This document shows, piece after piece, positions 36,834-47,297 of a stretch of DNA of 64,000 bases. Position numbers and translations under genes: made by a program. The notes below the pieces were generated by a model. It searched no databases, was not told the origin of the DNA, and was given only the letters and a program-made list of their open reading frames with translations. Position 1 is the stretch's first letter, and the number at the start of each line of letters is the position of its first letter. This stretch comes from Clostridioides sp. ES-S-0054-01 (lineage in GTDB: Bacteria > Bacillota > Clostridia > Peptostreptococcales > Peptostreptococcaceae): the NCBI GenBank assembly GCA_021561035.1, contig CP067346.1, positions 3,861,359 to 3,925,358 of the forward strand. Direction: 5' to 3'.

Positions 36834-37892
36834 ATGTTTTTTAAAGAAAGCAATGAAATAGATTTAGGTGAAATCACTATTCCCAATATCTTTATAGATA
36901 TATTTATGCCAATGGCGGACGGGTTATACGTAAAAGTTTATCTTTTGGGATATAGACAGGCATGTGATATTACTTCTAATCCTAAGTTCGACAATAATTC
37001 AATAGCCAAAAACCTAAATATACCCTTATCTGATGTGTTATCTGCTTGGAAATTCTGGGAGGAAAAGAAGATTATAAAAATACATGACAATGGAGAATAT
37101 GATAATTTTAATTATTCAATAGAATTTTTAGATTTAAAAAATTTCTATATTGAGAATATATTAGGTAATAATTCATCTATAAAATCTAATACAGATCAAG
37201 TTGTATCTACTTCTGAAAATCCAAGTATTAGAAAAATGTTTAATTCTATAAATAAAATAGTTGGTCGATATCTCGACCCAAGTGAGAAGATTAGTATTAT
37301 GGATATAATGAATAAATACAATATGAGTCCTGATATGATACTTTGTGCTTATGAATATGTCAAAGATAAAACTGGTACATCAAAGCCAGTTAAATACATT
37401 GAAGGCATTATCAGGAATTGGTATGATTCAAATTTATATACACCAAAGGATGTTGAAGAAAGCTTTTTAGTTAGAAGTGAAAGATATATTTTATATAAAA
37501 CGATTTTCAATGAATTGGGGTTTTCAAGACAACCATCAAAATCAGAAAAAGAGCTTATGGACACTTGGTTTGATGAATTTGATATGGATATAGAACTGAT
37601 AATAAATGCCTGTTCTAAATCTAAAAATATTTCAAACCCAAACATATCTTATATAAATGGTATAGTTAAAAATTGGAATGAAAAAAATATAAAAAATTTA
37701 AATGATTTAAAGCAAAAAGAGGAAGAACGTATAGTTAAGGAGAATATTAATAAGAAGCAGATTAATACTACTCAAAACAACAGTACTTACAAGAAAACTA
37801 AGTTTCATAATTTCAACGAAACATTTACTCAGTATACTTCTGATGAACTCGATGAGATTATTAAAAAAAGTCAAAAAGAAAAGTTTAAGTAG
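36834..37892 (+). CDS. DnaD/DnaB-like primosomal protein
   Basis: The 352-residue protein has an N-terminal winged-helix-like part (about 1-110) and two DnaD-type C-terminal domains, seen as repeats at about residues 140-200 (YIEGIIRNWYDSNLYT) and 220-285 (YINGIVKNWNEKNI). The YxxxIxxxW signature is typical. It is followed after 8 nt by the DnaC/DnaI-like ATPase, so the pair is the helicase-loading module that works with DnaB at 43152-41824. The start is supported by GAGGTG. Confidence 0.88.
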   Translation: MFFKESNEIDLGEITIPNIFIDIFMPMADGLYVKVYLLGYRQACDITSNPKFDNNSIAKNLNIPLSDVLSAWKFWEEKKIIKIHDNGEYDNFNYSIEFLDLKNFYIENILGNNSSIKSNTDQVVSTSENPSIRKMFNSINKIVGRYLDPSEKISIMDIMNKYNMSPDMILCAYEYVKDKTGTSKPVKYIEGIIRNWYDSNLYTPKDVEESFLVRSERYILYKTIFNELGFSRQPSKSEKELMDTWFDEFDMDIELIINACSKSKNISNPNISYINGIVKNWNEKNIKNLNDLKQKEEERIVKENINKKQINTTQNNSTYKKTKFHNFNETFTQYTSDELDEIIKKSQKEKFK

Positions 37893-37900
37893 GTGATTAA

Positions 37901-38893
37901 ATGAATGAGGATAAAATAAGAAAAATACTTGCTAAATACGATAAGAGAAGAGATAACAATGAACTCTTATTAGAACATAGAAAAAATGAGGTATATAATA
38001 GAATCCCTGAAATAAAATCTATAGATGATGAAATTTCTAAAATAGGTCTCAAATTAGCTAAAATAGTGCTTTTAAATCCTAAGTCTAAAGATGAAATTGT
38101 AAATAAGACTAAAGAGAATATAGAATCCTTAAAAATAAAGAAAGAAAAACTTTTAGCTGAAAATAACATACCTCTTGATTACTTGGAAATAAAGTTTCAA
38201 TGTGCTTCTTGTAAAGATAAAGGTTTTTTACCTAATGGTGAAAAATGTTCTTGTCTTAAACAAGAAATTGTAAATGAAGCTTATAAGATGTCTAATTTAG
38301 ACAGGATTTTAAGTCAGGAAAATTTTTCGAATTTTAACTTGAATATATTTTCTCCTAAGAAAGGTTCTAATGGAGAAATATCTCCTAGAGAAAATATGCT
38401 AAATAATTTAAGTATCTGCGAAAATTTTGTTCATGATTTTAATAAAGATAATAATGAAAATCTACTATTTTATGGTTCTACTGGACTAGGAAAAACATAT
38501 ATGTGCAATTGTATTGCAAAGGATTTGTTGGATAAAGGTAATGTTGTAATCTACCAGACTTCTTTCAGAATCTTAGATATTCTTGAAGATTATAAATTTA
38601 GGAGAGACACAAATAATCAGATAAATGAAGATAATTATAAAAACTTGTTTGATTGTGATTTATTAATAATAGATGACCTTGGTACTGAACTTAATAATTC
38701 TTTTACTAGTGGAGAAATCTTCAATATTGTAAATACAAGACTTGTCGATGGTAAAAAAATTATTATCTCAACCAACTTAACACCATCTCAGATAGGAAAT
38801 ACTTATACTCAAAGAACTCTCTCTAGAATCTTAGATAAGTTTAGAATTTTAGAATTTACTGGAGATGATTTGAGATGGGAAAGATTCAAATAA
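37901..38893 (+). CDS. DnaC/DnaI-like helicase loader ATPase
   Basis: This is a 330-residue AAA+ ATPase. The N-terminal half is charged and coiled, with a zinc-like cysteine set (CASCKDKG and KCSCLKQE, about residues 105-130). Walker A is GSTGLGKT at about 192 and Walker B is LLIIDDLGTE at about 255, followed by sensor I (IISTNL) and an arginine-finger region (RTLSRIL). It loads replicative helicase with the DnaD-like partner. GGTGATTAA precedes the start. Confidence 0.92.
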   Translation: MNEDKIRKILAKYDKRRDNNELLLEHRKNEVYNRIPEIKSIDDEISKIGLKLAKIVLLNPKSKDEIVNKTKENIESLKIKKEKLLAENNIPLDYLEIKFQCASCKDKGFLPNGEKCSCLKQEIVNEAYKMSNLDRILSQENFSNFNLNIFSPKKGSNGEISPRENMLNNLSICENFVHDFNKDNNENLLFYGSTGLGKTYMCNCIAKDLLDKGNVVIYQTSFRILDILEDYKFRRDTNNQINEDNYKNLFDCDLLIIDDLGTELNNSFTSGEIFNIVNTRLVDGKKIIISTNLTPSQIGNTYTQRTLSRILDKFRILEFTGDDLRWERFK

Positions 38894-38928
38894 ACTAGCC
38901 CTTAAAAAACATTTTTTTATTTTTAAAT

Positions 38929-38956
38929 AGAGAGGTAAGAACAAACTTGCTTCTCT
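38929..38956 (+). terminator. Weak hairpin after the helicase-loader gene
   Basis: Arms 38929-38939 and 38946-38956 pair with two wobble positions, without a long T-run. It is the only candidate end for the plus-strand loader operon. The rest of 38957-39170 shows no gene. Confidence 0.35.
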
Positions 38957-39172
38957 GTTTAAAACTTATACCACATAAATTAAGCTATCCTTTTTATTTT
39001 TCTATTTACATATCTAATGTATCCTCAATATAATAAATCTTTTATGTTCTTTGTAATTTATATTTATTGGCACTATAAATTTATTATATTATTCAATACG
39101 TTTCTATAATTATTCTAAATTTTAGTTTTAAAACTATAGTGTTAGAAATAATTAAATATTTTGTTGTAATTA

Positions 39173-39228
39173 AATTTCATTTTTCATACAATAAAAAATG
39201 AAATTAAAAAAAGATACTTAAAAGTATC
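39173..39228 (-). terminator. Tandem hairpins ending the tRNA cluster
   Basis: Arms 39213-39219 and 39222-39228 form a 7-bp stem followed on the minus strand by seven T (39212-39206), a good terminator. A second perfect 12-bp stem (39173-39184 with 39194-39205) lies beyond it. Confidence 0.7.
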
Positions 39229-39271
39229 CTGTAACATAGAAAATTATATTAATTTAAATTTATGTACCTTG

Positions 39272-39346
39272 TGGAGCTGGTGATAGGAATCGAACCTACA
39301 ACCTGCTGATTACAAGTCAGCTGCTCTACCGTTGAGCCACACCAGC
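39272..39346 (-). tRNA. tRNA-Thr (UGU)
   Basis: The 75-nt cloverleaf has acceptor arms GCTGGTG and CACCAGC, anticodon loop CTTGTAA with anticodon TGT, the T-loop GTTCGATTC and an encoded CCA end. It is last of four co-transcribed tRNA genes. Confidence 0.96.
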
Positions 39347-39379
39347 ATATAATCTAATCTTTATCTCTAATTCAAAATT

Positions 39380-39455
39380 TGGTGGGACTAACAGGGCTCG
39401 AACCTGTGACCCCCTGCTTGTAAGGCAGGTGCTCTCCCAGCTGAGCTATAGTCCC
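39380..39455 (-). tRNA. tRNA-Val (UAC)
   Basis: The 76-nt cloverleaf has acceptor arms GGGACTA and TAGTCCC, anticodon TAC in CTTACAA, T-loop GTTCGAGCC and an encoded CCA. Confidence 0.96.
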
Positions 39456-39459
39456 ATAC

Positions 39460-39534
39460 TGGTGACTCGTAGGGGAATTGAACCCCTGTTACCGCCGTGA
39501 AAGGGCGGTGTCTTAACCTCTTGACCAACGAGCC
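39460..39534 (-). tRNA. tRNA-Glu (UUC)
   Basis: The 75-nt cloverleaf has acceptor arms GGCTCGT and ACGAGTC (one wobble), anticodon TTC in CTTTCAC, T-loop GTTCAATTC and an encoded CCA. Confidence 0.96.
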
Positions 39535-39540
39535 ATACTT

Positions 39541-39616
39541 TGGTGATCTATCCGCGACTCGAACGCGGGACACCCTGATTAAAAGTCAGGTGCTCTACCG
39601 ACTGAGCTAATAGACC
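39541..39616 (-). tRNA. tRNA-Lys (UUU)
   Basis: The 76-nt cloverleaf has acceptor arms GGTCTAT and ATAGATC (one wobble), anticodon TTT in CTTTTAA, T-loop GTTCGAGTC and an encoded CCA. It is first in the cluster, closest to the promoter. Confidence 0.96.
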
Positions 39617-39661
39617 ACATTCTTTCGACTTTTTTCGTCGTTTCTTTCACTCACAAGTTAT

Positions 39662-39690
39662 ATTATAACTGCTGTACAATTTTTAGTCAA
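39662..39690 (-). promoter_or_regulatory. Sigma-A promoter of the tRNA cluster
   Basis: On the minus strand TTGACT (39690-39685) and TATAAT (39667-39662) are separated by 17 bp, about 45 bp upstream of tRNA-Lys. The rest of 39617-39857 shows no gene. Confidence 0.8.
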
Positions 39691-39857
39691 TAGTTTTTTT
39701 ATTTTTTTAGTATATAATTAAAATACTCTGGAGTTGTCTATTTTCAACAAAATATTTTAAATAAAATATATAATTAGAATACAGAAATATGACTTTAATT
39801 ACACTTAAAATATACATAAATTTTAAGCAAATAAAAATTTGATATAAATCTAATGCA

Positions 39858-39903
39858 AAAGAGTATCCCTAATAACTATAATCATTACCTTGAGATACTC
39901 TTT
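39858..39903 (-). terminator. Terminator of purA
   Basis: Perfect 10-bp arms at 39858-39867 and 39894-39903 with a larger loop and TTTT on the minus strand lie 37 nt past the purA stop codon. Confidence 0.65.
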
Positions 39904-39939
39904 CCTTATTATTCAAAATTTAATTTTTTTAATAAAATA

Positions 39940-41247
<1,308 letters not shown>

Positions 41248-41310
41248 TTATATACTCTCGAACACTTTACTTACTTATTCTATCAAATATTCGTATTTTT
41301 TTCAACTTTT

Positions 41311-41619
41311 TTAGCATTCTCCAATATTTAACATATATTCTTCTATTTTTGAAAATTCTTCTTTCTCTATTATTTCTTTTTCAGATTTTATAATTTTTTC
41401 CATAAATTTATCCACATCTAAAAGTTTTTCTAATTTACATATGTTAATTATGTTTCCTAAGTTTGTATTAGTCATGTTTATATAATATTGATTATCCACA
41501 TTATTAGCATAAACAACAATAGATTCTCTTAAATTATTATCAATTACTCTAAATAAGTTTATTTCATCAAGTACTTTAATTATATTGGGATATATATATT
41601 TTAAGCTTATTTTTTCCAT
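41311..41619 (-). CDS. Unknown 102-residue protein downstream of a DnaA-box cluster
   Basis: The frame starts at ATG 41619 behind TTAGGAGGAATAAT, a strong site. The protein is acidic to neutral and helical in look (MEKISLKYIYPNIIKVLDEI at the start; EKEIIEKEEFSKIEEYM at the end), with no membrane segment. I do not recognise it. Two exact DnaA boxes lie inside the gene and at least six box-like sites lie between it and dnaB, so its expression may follow DnaA activity. Confidence 0.7.
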   Translation of the reverse strand: MEKISLKYIYPNIIKVLDEINLFRVIDNNLRESIVVYANNVDNQYYINMTNTNLGNIINICKLEKLLDVDKFMEKIIKSEKEIIEKEEFSKIEEYMLNIGEC

Positions 41620-41815
41620 ATTATTCCTCCTAATAATTAATATTTATACACAGATAAAGCAAGCCAAAAGCTTGCTTTATCTACTTATTCACACTTATCA
41701 ACAGGCTATCTGTGGATACTGTGGATAATTTTTTAGCTAAATTTCAATGTTTAGCCATATTTAGTGACATGTATCCACATTTTTCCTGTAGAAAGAAAGG
41801 ACGTTCTGTGGATAT
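41408..41815. promoter_or_regulatory. DnaA-box cluster downstream of dnaB
   Basis: Exact TTATCCACA boxes occur at 41408-41416, 41492-41500 and, reversed, 41720-41728. Close variants occur at 41685-41693 (TTATTCACA), 41695-41703 (TTATCAACA), 41711-41719 (TGTGGATAC), 41771-41779 (GTATCCACA) and 41807-41815 (TGTGGATAT). Six sites fall within 131 bp of mostly non-coding DNA. It may titrate DnaA or regulate the small gene below it. Confidence 0.75.
41652..41682 (-). terminator. Hairpin between dnaB and the small gene
   Basis: Perfect 12-bp arms at 41652-41663 and 41671-41682 enclose a 7-nt loop. There is no long T-run, so it may be a weak terminator for the rplI-dnaB transcript. Confidence 0.5.
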
Positions 41816-41823
41816 TAGTTAGA

Positions 41824-43152
41824 TTATAGGTCTCTCAACTTATCCCCAAATCTTTGAACTTCACCAAGCCAAACAAGTTCTACAGAACCAGTTTCGCCAT
41901 GTCTATTTTTCGCTATTATTACTTCTCCTATATTTTTACTTTCAGAATCAGCATGATAATATTCGTCTCTATATAGGAACATAACTATATCTGCATCCTG
42001 CTCTATTGCTCCAGATTCTCTTAAGTCAGATAACATAGGTCTATGGTCTGCTCTTTGTTCTGGTGCACGTGATAGCTGAGATAATGCTACCACAGGACAG
42101 TTTAGTTCTTTTGCTAGTACCTTTAATGACCTTGATATTTTAGATATCTCTTGTTGTCTACTCTCATTATTACCTTCACCTTCCATAAGTTGAAGATAAT
42201 CAATAAGCACTAAATCTAGTCCTTTTTCTATCTTTAACTTTCTACACTTTGACCTTAGTTCTGATATTTTTATACCAGGAGTATCATCTATGTGTATTTT
42301 TGCATCTGATAACACTGCCATAGCATCTATAATTCTAGGCCAGTCATTATCATTAAGTGTTCCAGTCTTTATTTTTTTTAATTCTACACTAGACTGTGAA
42401 GATAACATACGTTGTACTAATTGTTCCTTAGACATCTCTAAACTAAATACAGCTACAGAAGCATCACCTTTTAAGGCTGCATTTTGAACTAAGTTTAAAG
42501 AAAAAGCAGTTTTACCCATTGCTGGTCTAGCTGCAATTAATATTAAATCAGTTCTTTGAAGACCATTTATTTTTTTGTTTAAATCTTTAAAACCAGTAGT
42601 TATACCAGTAACATCACTCTTATTGGTATATAATTTTTCTATCATATCATAGGCATCCATCAAAACTAAGTTTATAGATTTAAAATCATCACTAGTTTTC
42701 TCCTGTGATATATCAAATATACTCTTCTCAGCTTGTTCTAAAACATCTTCAATCTTAGTTGCTCCACTATATCCTAGATTTATTATTTCATTAGAAGCTT
42801 TTATAAGCTTTCTAAGTACAGACTTTTCTTTTACTATGTCAGCATAGTATTTTACGTTTGAAGTCGTCGGTACTATAGTAGAAAGACTTGTAATATAACT
42901 GATTCCTCCAATATCATTAAGATGCCCTTGTTTTCTTAGCTCTTCTGTCAATGTTATCAGGTCTATAGGCTCACCTTTATTACTTAAAGTTATCATACAT
43001 TCATATATTATTTTGTGAGCCTCTTTATAGAAGTCATCAGGCTTTATAGTTTCTGTAACCGTTATTATAGCATCTTTATCTAGAAGTATAGAACCAAGTA
43101 TTGATTGTTCAGATTCTACACTATGAGGAGGAATTCTCGTCATATCTTCCAT
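41824..43152 (-). CDS. dnaB: Replicative DNA helicase DnaB
   Basis: The hexameric helicase has about 442 residues. The N-terminal domain opens PHSVESEQSILGSILLD, and the RecA-like domain has Walker A ARPAMGKTAFSLN, Walker B LVLIDYLQLM and the DNA-binding/arginine region LSQLSRAPEQRADHRP. I choose ATG 43152 after AGAGGTGATTAAG; the upstream GTG overlaps this site. It lies 9-18 nt after rplI in a conserved gdpP-rplI-dnaB order. Confidence 0.96.
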   Translation of the reverse strand: MEDMTRIPPHSVESEQSILGSILLDKDAIITVTETIKPDDFYKEAHKIIYECMITLSNKGEPIDLITLTEELRKQGHLNDIGGISYITSLSTIVPTTSNVKYYADIVKEKSVLRKLIKASNEIINLGYSGATKIEDVLEQAEKSIFDISQEKTSDDFKSINLVLMDAYDMIEKLYTNKSDVTGITTGFKDLNKKINGLQRTDLILIAARPAMGKTAFSLNLVQNAALKGDASVAVFSLEMSKEQLVQRMLSSQSSVELKKIKTGTLNDNDWPRIIDAMAVLSDAKIHIDDTPGIKISELRSKCRKLKIEKGLDLVLIDYLQLMEGEGNNESRQQEISKISRSLKVLAKELNCPVVALSQLSRAPEQRADHRPMLSDLRESGAIEQDADIVMFLYRDEYYHADSESKNIGEVIIAKNRHGETGSVELVWLGEVQRFGDKLRDL

Positions 43153-43170
43153 CTTAATCACCTCTAGTTA

Positions 43171-43620
43171 TTACTGTTTTTCTTTTACATCCACTCTTAT
43201 TTTAGTAGTTACTTTTTGATGTATTTTTATTTCTACAAAAGTTGAACCTAAAGCTCTTATTGGCTCATCTAATAATATTTTTCTTTTATCTACATCTATA
43301 TCTTTTTGTTTCTTTAGTTGCTCAGCAATTTCTTTAGCAGTTATTGAACCAAATAATCTTCCACCTTCTCCTGCTTTTGAATATATTTCTATATTGATTT
43401 CTTCCATTTGCTTACCTAGTAAAACTGCTTCTTCATACTCTTTTTGTGCTTTTATTTCTTTAGATTTATTCTTTTCATTTAACTCTTTTATTGCTACACT
43501 ATCCGCTTGTACAGCCATCTTTTTAGGAAATAAGAAATTTCTTGCATATCCATCACTTACTTCTTTCATTTCCCCTTTTTTACCAGTTCCTTTTACATCT
43601 TTTAATAATATAACTTTCAT
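43171..43620 (-). CDS. rplI: 50S ribosomal protein L9
   Basis: The 149-residue protein has the N-terminal signature [29 protein letters not shown] and the long central helix. Its start codon abuts the gdpP stop codon, so translation is coupled. Confidence 0.96.
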   Translation of the reverse strand: MKVILLKDVKGTGKKGEMKEVSDGYARNFLFPKKMAVQADSVAIKELNEKNKSKEIKAQKEYEEAVLLGKQMEEINIEIYSKAGEGGRLFGSITAKEIAEQLKKQKDIDVDKRKILLDEPIRALGSTFVEIKIHQKVTTKIRVDVKEKQ

Positions 43621-45615
43621 CTATTCTTCCTCCTCCAAATACTCCTCTATTATTTTATTTACCATTTTATAAGCTTCTTTTAGAGAAACATCTTTTAACT
43701 GTGCTCCAGCTATATCTATATGCCCCCCGCCTCCTAATTTTTCCATAAGTACATGTACATTTATTTGTCCTAAAGACCTAGCACTTACAAATATAGTATC
43801 ATCTTTTTCACCTAATACAAAGGAAGCTTCTACTTCTTTGATGTTTAGTAACTCATCAGCAGTTTGAGCTATTATAACATTTATACTATCTATTTCAGTA
43901 CTTGAATATGCTAGACATATTCTATTATTTATTATTTTAGTACTTTGAATTATTTCAGCTTTTATTATGAAGTCTTTTACATCAGAATTGAAGAACTTCT
44001 TGACCTCTATAGTATCTGCTCCAACTTTTCTAAGGTAAGAAGCAGCTTCAAAAGTCCTAACACCTGTTTTAAATGCAAAGTTTTTAGTATCTAGACTTAT
44101 ACCTGCTAAAAGCCCTTCAGCTGTAAGTTTATTTATTGTTACATCTTCATCCATATACTGAACTAACTCTGTAACCATTTCACATGTTGAAGATACATAT
44201 ATCTCATGGAATAAAAGTACTGCATCATTTATGAACTCCACACCTCTTCTATGATGGTCTATAACTACTACCTTCTCTGATAGCTTTAACAGTTCTTCAC
44301 ATTCAGTATAATTAGGTCTATGAGTATCAACTACTACAACTAATGTATTTTTAGTACAGTTGTCAATAGCCTCCTCTTTTCCAATAAACAACTTCTTATA
44401 GTAACTATTTTCATTTATTTTATTTATAAATATTTCTATAGATTCATTTACAGATTGTAAAACTATGTTTGCGGTTTTGTTACAGGATTTACATATATCA
44501 TAAACTCCAACTGCTGCTCCCATAGCATCCATATCTGGATATTTATGTCCCATTATATAAACTTGATCACTTTGTTGTATGACCTCTCTTAAAGCATGAC
44601 CTATTAATCTGGATTTTACTTTGGTTTTCTTTTCTACAGCTTTAGATTTTCCTCCATAAAATACAAATTTATCTTTTGTTTTTACAACAGCCTGGTCACC
44701 ACCTCTACCAAGTGCTAAATCAAGAGCACCTGTAGCAAGCTTTAGGTTCTCATTTAATGTATCTCCATCTATACCAATTCCTATACTTATAGTAACAGGA
44801 AGATTGTTTCCATAATCAATATGTCTTATTGTATCTAAAATAGAAAACTTCTCAGCTTCCAATTTTTTTAACTCTTTTTTATGCATCACCAAGAAGAATT
44901 TATCTTTTGAAGTTCTTCTCAACGCACCATTTGAATTTAATTCTAAAGCAGAAAGTATTTTTTCTACTTCAACATTAATTAAAGCCCTCTTATCTTCTGC
45001 TGCACTTTTTAATACTTCATCATATCCATCTACTTGTATTAGCATCATTGCATTTTTTTCATCATCATAATCTTGTTTTACTTTTAAATATTCAGTCTTG
45101 TCTATCCAGTATAATATCATCAAATATTTAGGATTCTTTTCTTGGTCATTTTTTATAACATTATAAATTATTGTATATTCTTTTTCTTTGTAGTTTATTT
45201 CTGTGTACATCTCTTTATTTTCATTTAATACTTTTCTTAAATTAAGATTTTTAACTATGTCTTCTATATTTTTATCCAGTAAATCTTTTTGACCAATCAT
45301 ATCATAAAACTTTCCATTATACCAGGATATATTTCCATCAAATTCTAATATACATAGTGGTATTGGAAGATTTATTATAGCTTTTTTAGTTGTTTCATCT
45401 ATATCTAAAGATAAATTTTGAATATACTCTGTCCATTCATAACGTCTGATATTAGTTGTTCTCCAGTTGTGAAAAACCATATATACAAAAATACAGAAAA
45501 ATAAACACCCTACATACAAGTTGTAATAAAGCAAAATTATACTAGAAATACCAATAACAATTATATATAAATTTATTTCTGGCATATTTAATTTAAAGGT
45601 TTGTTTATTACTCAT
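43621..45615 (-). CDS. gdpP: Cyclic di-AMP phosphodiesterase GdpP
   Basis: This 664-residue membrane protein degrades cyclic di-AMP. Two N-terminal membrane segments (about residues 15-50) come first, then a PAS domain (about 75-170), a degenerate GGDEF domain (about 175-300, no GGDEF motif) and the DHH/DHHA1 catalytic part: MGHKYPDMDAMGAA, VVVDTHRP, VIDHHRRG, and GGGGHIDIAGAQ at the end. It controls cell-wall and osmotic homeostasis in Firmicutes. Confidence 0.95.
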   Translation of the reverse strand: MSNKQTFKLNMPEINLYIIVIGISSIILLYYNLYVGCLFFCIFVYMVFHNWRTTNIRRYEWTEYIQNLSLDIDETTKKAIINLPIPLCILEFDGNISWYNGKFYDMIGQKDLLDKNIEDIVKNLNLRKVLNENKEMYTEINYKEKEYTIIYNVIKNDQEKNPKYLMILYWIDKTEYLKVKQDYDDEKNAMMLIQVDGYDEVLKSAAEDKRALINVEVEKILSALELNSNGALRRTSKDKFFLVMHKKELKKLEAEKFSILDTIRHIDYGNNLPVTISIGIGIDGDTLNENLKLATGALDLALGRGGDQAVVKTKDKFVFYGGKSKAVEKKTKVKSRLIGHALREVIQQSDQVYIMGHKYPDMDAMGAAVGVYDICKSCNKTANIVLQSVNESIEIFINKINENSYYKKLFIGKEEAIDNCTKNTLVVVVDTHRPNYTECEELLKLSEKVVVIDHHRRGVEFINDAVLLFHEIYVSSTCEMVTELVQYMDEDVTINKLTAEGLLAGISLDTKNFAFKTGVRTFEAASYLRKVGADTIEVKKFFNSDVKDFIIKAEIIQSTKIINNRICLAYSSTEIDSINVIIAQTADELLNIKEVEASFVLGEKDDTIFVSARSLGQINVHVLMEKLGGGGHIDIAGAQLKDVSLKEAYKMVNKIIEEYLEEEE

Positions 45616-45625
45616 TTCTATCCTC

Positions 45626-46582
45626 CTAAGTGGATTTATAACTTCTTACCTTTCTAAAGTCAATTATACTATCTACCATACCAACAAAAGATATTCCCAT
45701 AAATCCAAATAAACATAAAATTATCCCTGAAAGAAACATAATTTTATTTGGTCCTTGTCTTATCCATTTCTTTAAAAAATAAATACAAACTGCTATACCT
45801 TGAATTACAAACATTAAATTAAAAACTAGCTGTAAATTAGTCATTATTAATTCTGTATATAGTTTTGAACCAATAATTTGAATAAATAATACTAACAAAT
45901 AAAGTAAGAATGTTGTGAGTATAGCATTTCCTGGTAAATAAAAGTCAGCAAATTTAGGAAATCTTACATTCATCTTTGTAATTCTTTTAATAAAAAATAC
46001 ACTTAAATAATATGTTACAAATGCTGATAACAGCCCTTGTAAAAATAACATCATTGGTAGCATATTTGTAAAATAACTTACAATCTCATCTGGCTTCATT
46101 TTATCAAACACTTTAAGCTCAGTTGCAGAAAAACTATTTTTTTGAATATTTACAACTTCTGTTATCATCTTAGAAGCTTCATCTAATAGATTTACATTTA
46201 AAAATATCTTTAATACAAAAAAATATACAAGCATTGAAAGTACAAATATTATAGTTCCACCATATATTGGTTCAAATTTATTACTATCCTCTTGTTCAAA
46301 ACTTCTCTTTAACATCTTTCCTATTGCTATGCCTGGTAAAGAATACATTATACATATATTTAATGCATAAGAAATGTCTGCAAATAGAGCAAGTACGCAA
46401 AATGTAATTAAAATAGATATAAAAGAATACTTTCTATCAGTAATAGCACCTATAATTACATATGGAACAGCTGCTAATATACTAAACATTCCTAGCATTG
46501 GAATATAGGCTATTACTAAAGCGATTATTATAGCTAAAACTATTATAGAAATTGCTTTAGATAGTCTAATTTTATTATTCAA
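45626..46582 (-). CDS. YybS-like DUF2232 membrane protein
   Basis: The 318-residue protein has about eight hydrophobic segments. It resembles YybS, found upstream of gdpP in many Firmicutes. The architecture recalls the S-components of energy-coupling transporters, but function is unproven. It lies 10 nt before gdpP and 7 nt after the MazG-like gene. Confidence 0.8.
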   Translation of the reverse strand: MNNKIRLSKAISIIVLAIIIALVIAYIPMLGMFSILAAVPYVIIGAITDRKYSFISILITFCVLALFADISYALNICIMYSLPGIAIGKMLKRSFEQEDSNKFEPIYGGTIIFVLSMLVYFFVLKIFLNVNLLDEASKMITEVVNIQKNSFSATELKVFDKMKPDEIVSYFTNMLPMMLFLQGLLSAFVTYYLSVFFIKRITKMNVRFPKFADFYLPGNAILTTFLLYLLVLFIQIIGSKLYTELIMTNLQLVFNLMFVIQGIAVCIYFLKKWIRQGPNKIMFLSGIILCLFGFMGISFVGMVDSIIDFRKVRSYKST

Positions 46583-46589
46583 TTTAATA

Positions 46590-46910
46590 TCACTCCCTAT
46601 TATCCATATGTTTTTTTAAATTAGATAAATCTCCATACCATCTTTCAACACTATGGTCCTCATCTATACCAATTTTTATTTTTTCTTTGACTTTATAATC
46701 CACGTCTCTAAAACTAATTCCTAATCTCTTTGCTAAGAGATATGTTATCATTATTATATTTGCTAAAGTATCTTGAATTGCTTCATCTAATGGTTTTACC
46801 CCTTTAAACAATAAATTAAACAAATCACTTACACTCATTAATATTTCTGTTTTCATCCACTCTATTATCTTTATGTTTCTAGTTATCTCAGAACCTTTAT
46901 CTATTTTCAC
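46590..46910 (-). CDS. MazG-like protein
   Basis: The 106-residue helical protein resembles the small MazG-like (all-alpha NTP pyrophosphohydrolase) family next to yybS and gdpP in clostridia (ITRNIKIIEWMKTEIL, DTLANIIMITYLLAKRLGIS). The acidic metal-binding set of true MazG is not obvious, so activity is doubtful. AAGGAGGGTT precedes the start. Confidence 0.7.
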   Translation of the reverse strand: MKIDKGSEITRNIKIIEWMKTEILMSVSDLFNLLFKGVKPLDEAIQDTLANIIMITYLLAKRLGISFRDVDYKVKEKIKIGIDEDHSVERWYGDLSNLKKHMDNRE

Positions 46911-46973
46911 GTTTACAACCCTCCTTAATATATAATATTATATCATAAATAATAATATATTTAAGTATATAAA

Positions 46974-46997
46974 CAAAAAAACGAGCTTTATAGCTCG
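46974..46997 (-). terminator. Second terminator after rpsR
   Basis: Arms 46982-46987 and 46992-46997 with a 4-nt loop are followed on the minus strand by eight T. This is a textbook intrinsic terminator. Confidence 0.8.
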
Positions 46998-47025
46998 CCT
47001 CATTAGATATATAAATGCATACAAT

Positions 47026-47052
47026 AAAAAATGAGCACAAGGCTCATTTTTT
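47026..47052 (-). terminator. First terminator after rpsR
   Basis: Arms 47026-47036 and 47042-47052 with a 5-nt loop abut the rpsR stop codon. T-runs flank the minus-strand stem. Confidence 0.8.
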
Positions 47053-47279
47053 TAGTCTAATGTATATGGTAAAAGTGCTATATTTCTCGCTCTTTTTATA
47101 GCAACTGTTAATTCTCTTTGATGCTTAGCACAAGTTCCAGATATTCTTCTTGGTAATATCTTTCCTCTTTCAGTTATATACTTTTGTAATCTTTGAGTAC
47201 TTTTGTAATCTATTTTAGCGTTTTTGTCAGCACAAAATTGACAAACTCTTTTTTTCTTACGTCTTTTTTTATTCATCAT
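47052..47279 (-). CDS. rpsR: 30S ribosomal protein S18
   Basis: The 75-residue protein has the typical [19 protein letters not shown] (with a CxxC pair), [19 protein letters not shown] and NIALLPY segments. The cysteine pair marks the zinc-binding (C+) form. It is third in the rpsF-ssb-rpsR operon. Confidence 0.96.
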   Translation of the reverse strand: MMNKKRRKKKRVCQFCADKNAKIDYKSTQRLQKYITERGKILPRRISGTCAKHQRELTVAIKRARNIALLPYTLD

Positions 47280-47297
47280 GACTTTTTTCCCTCCTTT

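Noticed and set aside
38957..39170. Possible small genes in the gap after the helicase-loader gene
   Set aside because: No frame with a ribosome binding site or protein-like composition; only AT-rich sequence.
39388..39573. Minus-strand open frame across the tRNA cluster
   Set aside because: It overlaps three clear tRNA genes and has no protein character.
42061..42082. GCACGTGA in dnaB as a parS site
   Set aside because: Outer half-sites do not match; coding sequence explains it.
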